Under the pieces are notes generated by a model. That model ran no database searches. It had not been told where the DNA came from and was given only the letters and a program-made list of their open reading frames with translations. A DNA stretch of 17,946 nucleotides, taken from positions 1-17,946 of the forward strand of contig CAYNBT010000017.1 in the NCBI GenBank assembly GCA_964396025.1, written 5' to 3'. The DNA comes from CAYNBT01 sp964396025 (lineage in GTDB: Bacteria; Patescibacteriota; WWE3; UBA101185; UBA10185). This document shows, in pieces, positions 14,539 through 17,946 of this stretch. How positions within the stretch are numbered: the stretch's first letter is position 1; each line of letters opens with the position of its first letter. The translations under genes were made by a program, and so were the position numbers.

Positions 14539-14688
14539 CTATTTACCGCATTCGGCGCATTGCCTATGTGGAAGCTTTGCTGCATTACAGTTTGGGCACT
14601 TAACACTTTGCGCTACTTCTGCGAAGTAGTGGCTGTTTCTTTTTCTTCTTGTTCTGCCTTTACTATGTTTTCTTTTTGGTACTGCCAT
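14539..14688 (-). CDS. rpmF: Large ribosomal subunit protein bL32
   Basis: A 49-residue protein, read on the minus strand as MAVPKRKHSKGRTRRKRNSH and onward. The AVPKRK(H/T)SK start is diagnostic of L32. Two Cys pairs, CPNC (31-34) and CAEC (44-47), form the zinc-ribbon of the C+ form of the protein. It is slightly shorter than the usual 56-60 residues. It is the first gene of the operon, with a near-consensus promoter about 34 nt upstream and no clear Shine-Dalgarno. Confidence 0.95.
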   Translation of the reverse strand: MAVPKRKHSKGRTRRKRNSHYFAEVAQSVKCPNCNAAKLPHRQCAECGK

Positions 14689-14714
14689 ATAAATACACTA
14701 ACACTTATTTACAA

Positions 14715-14769
14715 CGTGAACAATATATTAGTCCAAGGCGGATTTGTCAATTATGAGTTGAAGTTGCAA
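14715..14769. repeat. 55-bp sequence identical to 14870-14924, left side of gap
   Basis: The 55 bases before the run of Ns are repeated exactly after it. The copy contains the rpmF promoter. Exactly 55 bases is a common de Bruijn k-mer length, so the copy is more likely a contig-end overlap than a biological direct repeat. Confidence 0.9.
14722..14750 (-). promoter_or_regulatory. Strong promoter of the rpmF-trmD operon
   Basis: On the minus strand, TTGACA (14750-14745) is a perfect -35 and TATATT (14727-14722) is a five-of-six -10, separated by 17 nt. Transcription should begin near 14715, giving a leader of about 27 nt. The identical sequence also occurs beyond the assembly gap (14877-14905), probably as a duplicate of the same locus. 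Confidence 0.8.
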
Positions 14770-14869
14770 NNNNNNNNNNNNNNNNNNNNNNNNNNNNNNN
14801 NNNNNNNNNNNNNNNNNNNNNNNNNNNNNNNNNNNNNNNNNNNNNNNNNNNNNNNNNNNNNNNNNNNNN
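14770..14869. other. Assembly gap of 100 N
   Basis: Exactly 100 undetermined bases join two contigs. The round number marks a gap of unknown size. Because the flanks are identical over 55 bases, the true gap may be zero and the real distance shorter by 155 bases. Confidence 0.97.
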
Positions 14870-14924
14870 CGTGAACAATATATTAGTCCAAGGCGGATTT
14901 GTCAATTATGAGTTGAAGTTGCAA
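14870..14924. repeat. 55-bp sequence identical to 14715-14769, right side of gap
   Basis: Exact copy of the sequence on the left of the gap, in the same orientation. Its last six bases also serve as the -35 element of the plus-strand promoter that follows, so in the collapsed form it is the core of a divergent promoter region. Confidence 0.9.
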
Positions 14925-14948
14925 AATACTGTGACTATGGGGTATAAT
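14919..14948 (+). promoter_or_regulatory. Promoter of the small exported-protein gene
   Basis: TTGCAA (14919-14924) and a perfect TATAAT (14943-14948) are 18 nt apart. Transcription should start near 14955, giving a 26-nt leader that carries AGGAG (14968-14972), 8 nt before the ATG. In the collapsed sequence its -35 lies 13 nt from the -35 of the oppositely directed rpmF promoter. Confidence 0.7.
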
Positions 14949-14980
14949 GTTCGATAAATTCATCCATAGGAGATTAGATA

Positions 14981-15214
14981 ATGAGATACTTGAAATTCGC
15001 CTCTGCGGTTTTGTTAGTCCTGCTGGTATCTGCCTGTGTGTTAACAAGTATGCCCTTGGTGCTTAGTGCTGCAAATGGTCAACAACCAGAATTGAGACCA
15101 ATAGCTAATGCTAATCTGGATCTTACTGATTTGCGCCAAACCTATGTGTTCTTGGGATTTACAAAGGGGCAAGCTTTGAAGTTCTTCACGACGGCCTCTT
15201 TGCTGAGAGCATGA
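14981..15214 (+). CDS. Small exported protein, N-terminal part, probably frameshifted
   Basis: A 77-residue reading frame of unknown function with a good Shine-Dalgarno. The N-terminus is a signal peptide. LLVSAC (Cys19) fits a lipobox, but hydrophobicity continues to LVLSAANG, so ordinary Sec cleavage after LSA is also possible. Residues about 35-63 look like a normal domain start (DLRQTYVFLGFTKG). After that the frame decays into QALKFFTTASLLRA and stops. In the -1 frame from 15169 the sequence reads ASFEVLHDGLFAESM and runs directly into the ORF at 15211 without a stop. I therefore think 14981-15522 is one gene of about 180 residues, interrupted by mutation, by assembly error, or by programmed slippage at AAAGGGG. 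Confidence 0.6.
   Translation: MRYLKFASAVLLVLLVSACVLTSMPLVLSAANGQQPELRPIANANLDLTDLRQTYVFLGFTKGQALKFFTTASLLRA
15163..15169 (+). other. AAAGGGG heptamer in X-XXY-YYZ phase, candidate -1 slip site
   Basis: In the frame of the 14981 ORF the heptamer is divided A-AAG-GGG, the phase used for tandem -1 slippage. A one-base backward slip here joins the upstream frame to the downstream frame exactly, giving FTKG then ASFEVLHDG. No strong stimulatory stem-loop is visible after it, and homopolymer indel error is a simple alternative. Confidence 0.4.
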
Positions 15215-15522
15215 TAAATGATTTTGGCTTTACAGAACAGCATTTTGCCGAGCTGATGGGTGTCTTACAAACTGAGATCGATGCCTTTGTCCAGCAGCAT
15301 GGCCTAACCGACTATATCAATGCAGTCTTAGCTAACCGTGCTGCTAAACATGCATCAACCGGACTCTATACACTTTTGCATCGTGATATGCGCATTCCAT
15401 TTAGGCTGATCGATGTGAGGGGCGACAACACGCTTTGTGTTTACCTCGACAGTCCAGTACACGCAGAGCACGTTCCGGAAGAATACGAAGGTGTTAAAGT
15501 CATTACGATTTGGCGGTACTAG
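15211..15522 (+). CDS. C-terminal part of the frameshifted exported protein
   Basis: A 103-residue reading frame of unknown function, overlapping the previous stop as ATGA. No Shine-Dalgarno precedes it. It has an amphipathic helical first half (QHFAELMGVLQTEIDAFVQQ) and a beta-rich second half (IPFRLIDVRGDNTLCVYL), ending GVKVITIWRY. The open frame extends upstream of this ATG for at least 40 bases with protein-like sequence, which argues that it is the continuation of the 14981 product rather than an independent gene. If independent, translation would rely on coupling. Codon choice (CAG, CTG, GGC) looks more GC-rich than the pilus genes, a possible sign of recent acquisition. The strong terminator follows immediately. 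Confidence 0.6.
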   Translation: MINDFGFTEQHFAELMGVLQTEIDAFVQQHGLTDYINAVLANRAAKHASTGLYTLLHRDMRIPFRLIDVRGDNTLCVYLDSPVHAEHVPEEYEGVKVITIWRY

Positions 15523-15526
15523 ACTA

Positions 15527-15574
15527 AGCGGAGTAAGAAGACACATCAACGTCTTGTTACTCCGCTGTTTTTTT
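15527..15574 (+). terminator. Strong rho-independent terminator
   Basis: AGCGGAGTAA (15527-15536) pairs with TTACTCCGCT (15557-15566). After one mismatch, AAGAC (15538-15542) pairs with GTCTT (15551-15555) around an 8-nt loop. Seven T residues (15568-15574) follow. It ends the short plus-strand unit just before the convergent glycosyltransferase stop at 15582-15580. Confidence 0.92.
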
Positions 15575-15579
15575 ACTGT

Positions 15580-16353
15580 CTAAGAAACCACTCTTGCCTG
15601 TCTCGTTTTTCTTAGCCTGAAATGGTCTAAGTAAAGAAGAGCAAAACATACAAGAGCATGCACAACGTACTTAATGCCCAGAACCTTCCCCACCCTCTTC
15701 ACACCATAACTTATGGGGATTTCTTCTATCTTGCAACCTTCGTAAATCAGCAAGAGCCTAAGAATTGTATTCTGCAAGTGGTAGGGTCCAAAACGTACGC
15801 TTAACCAATCATCTGGCTTGCACCTCTGGAATATCTTGCTCATCATTTTTGATGATACGCCCTCAAACCCACTGGCAAAATCTGTTAAGCGCTCAGATTT
15901 TTTTACCAAAAACCAGTTAGCCAGAGTTGTTACGCCTTTGGATAACGCTTGTCTTTGAGCAGGGTACTGATTAACCGCACCCGGTAAAAATCTGCTTGAG
16001 CACACAACTTCAGCGCCTTTTCTAAAGTGCTTAACGAACGTTTGGATGTCTTCTGGGTCATGTGAGCCGTCAGCATCCATGCTAATCACAAAATCTGCAC
16101 CAAGCGCAACGCCCTCTTCCCAACCCGCTAGATATGCTCGCGAAAAAGTTCCTGAGGATGCAAAAGCTAAATGCACATTGGGGTTACCGGATGCAGCCTT
16201 TCTTGCCAGCTCGCACCCGTGTGGATCCAGTCTTTCGTGTCCGGCAAGTACTATTGCATATTCAACCTCGAGAGACCTAAGTACTTTCTCAATGTCAGCA
16301 ATTTGTGGGTCGAGTTCCTTAGTTCCGATTGATAGTGCTACAGCTATTTTCAT
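15580..16353 (-). CDS. Family 2 glycosyltransferase, dolichol/polyprenyl-phosphate mannosyltransferase type
   Basis: A 257-residue GT-A fold enzyme. The nucleotide-sugar site is visible as ADFVISMDADGSHDPEDI, where DAD is the metal-binding motif and SHDPE is typical of DPM1-like enzymes. A VVCSSRFLPG segment follows, then a DFASGFEGVSSK block and an EIPISYGVKRVGKV block near residue 220. These are DPM1-like positions that normally read FR and EVPI-F-R--G-SK. A hydrophobic segment (YVVHALVCFALLYL) near the C-terminus may bind the membrane. It would transfer a sugar to a lipid phosphate carrier or cell-envelope acceptor; the sugar cannot be inferred. The ATG at 16353 has GAGGTG 6 nt upstream. 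An in-frame GTG at 16362 overlaps that site. Confidence 0.85.
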   Translation of the reverse strand: MKIAVALSIGTKELDPQIADIEKVLRSLEVEYAIVLAGHERLDPHGCELARKAASGNPNVHLAFASSGTFSRAYLAGWEEGVALGADFVISMDADGSHDPEDIQTFVKHFRKGAEVVCSSRFLPGAVNQYPAQRQALSKGVTTLANWFLVKKSERLTDFASGFEGVSSKMMSKIFQRCKPDDWLSVRFGPYHLQNTILRLLLIYEGCKIEEIPISYGVKRVGKVLGIKYVVHALVCFALLYLDHFRLRKTRQARVVS

Positions 16354-16399
16354 AGTTCTCACCTCTATGTGCTATCTCCTCTGAGTGATATTCTCAAGT

Positions 16400-16405
16400 A
16401 TTATA
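16400..16405 (-). promoter_or_regulatory. Consensus -10 element before the glycosyltransferase
   Basis: A perfect TATAAT on the minus strand lies about 47 nt before the start codon, in the 77-nt gap after pyruvate kinase. The -35 region at the right spacing (AAACAT) is poor, so the promoter may be weak or activator-dependent, or read-through from pyk may dominate. Confidence 0.4.
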
Positions 16406-16430
16406 ACTTCCAAATCTTCGATATGTTTTT

Positions 16431-17882
16431 TCATATAGTAATCAACACAATGGCATTCGTTTGCCCAGCCTTTTTCCAGTGTTGCCCGTGAATCAACAAC
16501 ACATTATCTCCGCTCTTAACGTACTTACGTTCTTTGAGTCCGTCAATAACATGTTCAACAGACAAAATTTGACCTGTGCGTGGGAAAACTACTTTAACTG
16601 GGTTTATACCGTAACTCAAAGTTAATATTTCCACAGTCTTGCTGTTATCTGTTACCGCAATAATTGGGATTTTTGGACGGAAACTAGAAACTATCTTTGC
16701 AGTAAAGCCTGTTTCAGTAAAGACCACAATAAAATCTACTTTGAGTTTTGAAGAATGTGCCGAATGTGTTGCTATAAGATCTGCGGCTTGTACTATTAAT
16801 TCCGTAGGGTTTTGGGGCATGGTGTTAAAATGAGTAACCTCTGCTTTGCCTTCATTAAAATGCACGATTTTGCTCATCGCTTCCACAGCCTTTACAGGAT
16901 ATTTTCCAGTTGCTGTTTCTCCAGAGAGCATAACTGCATCTGTTCCATCAAAAACCGCGTTTGCAACGTCTGTGGCTTCCGCGCGGGTTGGGAGGGGGTG
17001 TTCGATCATTGATTGCAACATCTGTGTGGCCACAATAACCGGCTTGTGGGCTTTTCTACATTTTTCTATTAAATTTTTTTGATGGTATGTGATTTGTTCA
17101 ATCGGCACTTCTATTCCCAAATCCCCTCTTGCGATCATAATACTGTCTGATTCCTCAATAATTTCGTCAATGTTGTCCAAGCCTTTTTGGCTTTCGATTT
17201 TTGAAACTATCTGAGCATCAATCTGTTTGTGCTTCATCACCTCTCGCAAGGCTTGAACGTCCTTTTTGGTGCGCACAAATGAAAGCGCAATATAGTCAAC
17301 CCGTTGTTTGGCTGCCAAATGTAGCTTTGAGATATCATCTTCAATGAGCGATGGTAAGTCTACATCTTTCCCTACAAGGTTCATTCCCTTGTTTGTTTTT
17401 ATAATAGTAGTATCTAGGCAACCGCCCCAGATTTTATTCTTTCCCTTTTTGGTGACCACAAACCTTACAAAGCCATCGTCGATAGAGAACTTGTCTCCTT
17501 CATCAAGAGCTTCAAAAACGGATTCATGTGGAATTGTTATTCTTGTTTCGAGATCGTCAAAGTTTGTAGAAAACAATACCTCTTGCCCTTCTTTAACATG
17601 TATGTCTTCTTTGTCTCTTGTGCGAATTCTGATTTCAGGACCCTGCAGATCAATCAAGATTCCTACAGGAATTCCCAGATCTGTAGCAATTTTATGAACC
17701 TTTTCCATTGCCGTTTCATGCCATTCAGTTGTGCTGTGCTTCATATTGAATCTAAAGACGTTTACACCTTCTAAAATTAGCTTTTTTATAGTTTCAGGTG
17801 CTTCTGATGCCGGACCTATGGTAGCGATGATTTTGGTTTTTTTGTGTAAGTGGTTTGCGAGTGAGTGCATTGGTTTAATCAT
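16431..17882 (-). CDS. pyk: Pyruvate kinase
   Basis: A 483-residue glycolytic enzyme that converts phosphoenolpyruvate and ADP to pyruvate and ATP. Seen in order are TKIIATIGPAS (16-26), a B-domain insertion from about residue 85, the catalytic lysine in VSKIES, the MIARGDLGIEVP metal and substrate site, ATQMLQSM, PTRAEATDVANAVFDGTDAVMLSGETATGKYP, and a normal C-terminal domain. Two potassium-site positions are odd. The usual RLNFSHG reads RFNMKHS (Lys48 replacing Ser), and LLDTKGPEIR reads LIDLQGPEIR, while the Glu of GPEIR is kept. It starts at 17882, with Met5 an alternative, and there is no clear Shine-Dalgarno. It is followed on the same strand by the glycosyltransferase gene. Confidence 0.96.
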   Translation of the reverse strand: MIKPMHSLANHLHKKTKIIATIGPASEAPETIKKLILEGVNVFRFNMKHSTTEWHETAMEKVHKIATDLGIPVGILIDLQGPEIRIRTRDKEDIHVKEGQEVLFSTNFDDLETRITIPHESVFEALDEGDKFSIDDGFVRFVVTKKGKNKIWGGCLDTTIIKTNKGMNLVGKDVDLPSLIEDDISKLHLAAKQRVDYIALSFVRTKKDVQALREVMKHKQIDAQIVSKIESQKGLDNIDEIIEESDSIMIARGDLGIEVPIEQITYHQKNLIEKCRKAHKPVIVATQMLQSMIEHPLPTRAEATDVANAVFDGTDAVMLSGETATGKYPVKAVEAMSKIVHFNEGKAEVTHFNTMPQNPTELIVQAADLIATHSAHSSKLKVDFIVVFTETGFTAKIVSSFRPKIPIIAVTDNSKTVEILTLSYGINPVKVVFPRTGQILSVEHVIDGLKERKYVKSGDNVLLIHGQHWKKAGQTNAIVLITI

Positions 17883-17911
17883 ATCTGTCTTGCCTAAACA
17901 ATGCTAGGGAC

Positions 17912-17945
17912 AAAAAAAAGCACAAGATGGGAGGTCTTGTGCTTT
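17912..17945 (-). terminator. Rho-independent terminator of a gene upstream of pyk
   Basis: On the minus strand, AAGCACAAGA (17944-17935) pairs with TCTTGTGCTT (17927-17918) around a 7-nt loop and runs into eight T residues (17919-17912). It would end a transcript coming from beyond the window, so pyk needs its own promoter in the 29 nt before its start or reads through. I could not identify a convincing one. Confidence 0.85.
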
Positions 17946-17946
17946 A

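Noticed and set aside
14530..14869. Plus-strand ORF running from the L32 region into the Ns
   Set aside because: It is the antisense shadow of rpmF and its promoter, and includes undetermined codons.
14715..14924. Biological direct repeat or target-site duplication of an inserted element in the gap
   Set aside because: A 55-bp exact duplication around exactly 100 Ns fits assembler contig overlap better than a mobile-element duplication, which is usually much shorter.
16421..16437. Terminator after pyk (ATATG/CATAT around T6)
   Set aside because: Only five AT-rich pairs, overlapping the stop codon, with no T run after the stem on the minus strand.
1..17946. CRISPR arrays, tRNA or rRNA genes, transposases, defence systems
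   Set aside because: No regularly spaced repeats, no cloverleaf or rRNA segments, and no transposase, nuclease-helicase or toxin-antitoxin proteins are visible in any frame I read.

Overview
This AT-rich window most resembles a Candidate Phyla Radiation (Patescibacteria) genome. The evidence is a compact layout with overlapping genes, a long cluster of divergent type IV prepilins next to pilM/N/O, a very large cysteine-rich surface protein, short housekeeping proteins, and promoters placed almost on top of start codons. TGA is used as a stop (for example in pilN), so the standard bacterial code applies and the recoded CPR lineages are unlikely. The exact phylum cannot be read from this sequence.

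Region 1 (1-11777, plus strand) is a type IV pilus locus. A promoter drives a membrane-anchored protein of unknown function (90-797), then a secreted 942-residue cysteine-rich adhesin-like protein (781-3609), then a PilX/GspK-like protein (3613-4515). The probable major pilin follows (4603-5172), with its own promoter, strong Shine-Dalgarno and downstream hairpin terminator. Six more prepilin-like genes come next (5218-8412), then a second PilX/GspK-like protein (8415-9254) that is a paralogue of the first. A separate promoter then drives pilM-pilN-pilO, the cytoplasmic actin-like protein and inner-membrane alignment complex. The window holds no assembly ATPase, platform protein, prepilin peptidase or secretin.

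Region 2 (11774-14688, minus strand) is an information-processing operon read rpmF-nusB-acpP-like-rnc-rpsP-khpA-trmD, driven by a near-consensus promoter at 14722-14750. Its ACP-like protein has Asp where the phosphopantetheine serine should be. The small L32 gene (49 residues) is included here. rimM and rplS, frequent partners of rpsP/trmD, are absent.

Region 3 (14689-14980) contains a 100-N assembly gap flanked by identical 55-bp copies, which is best explained as two contigs that actually overlap. Once collapsed, it is a divergent promoter region.

Region 4 (14981-15574, plus) encodes a small exported protein that appears split by a -1 frameshift at AAAGGGG, followed by a strong terminator. 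Region 5 (15580-17946, minus) holds a DPM-type family 2 glycosyltransferase and pyruvate kinase, ending at a terminator of an upstream gene outside the window.

The most interesting items are the bracketed pilin cluster with two tip-like paralogues and a cysteine-rich adhesin, the serine-less ACP, the frameshifted exported protein, the leaderless-type promoters, and a pyruvate kinase with Lys at a potassium-ligand position.
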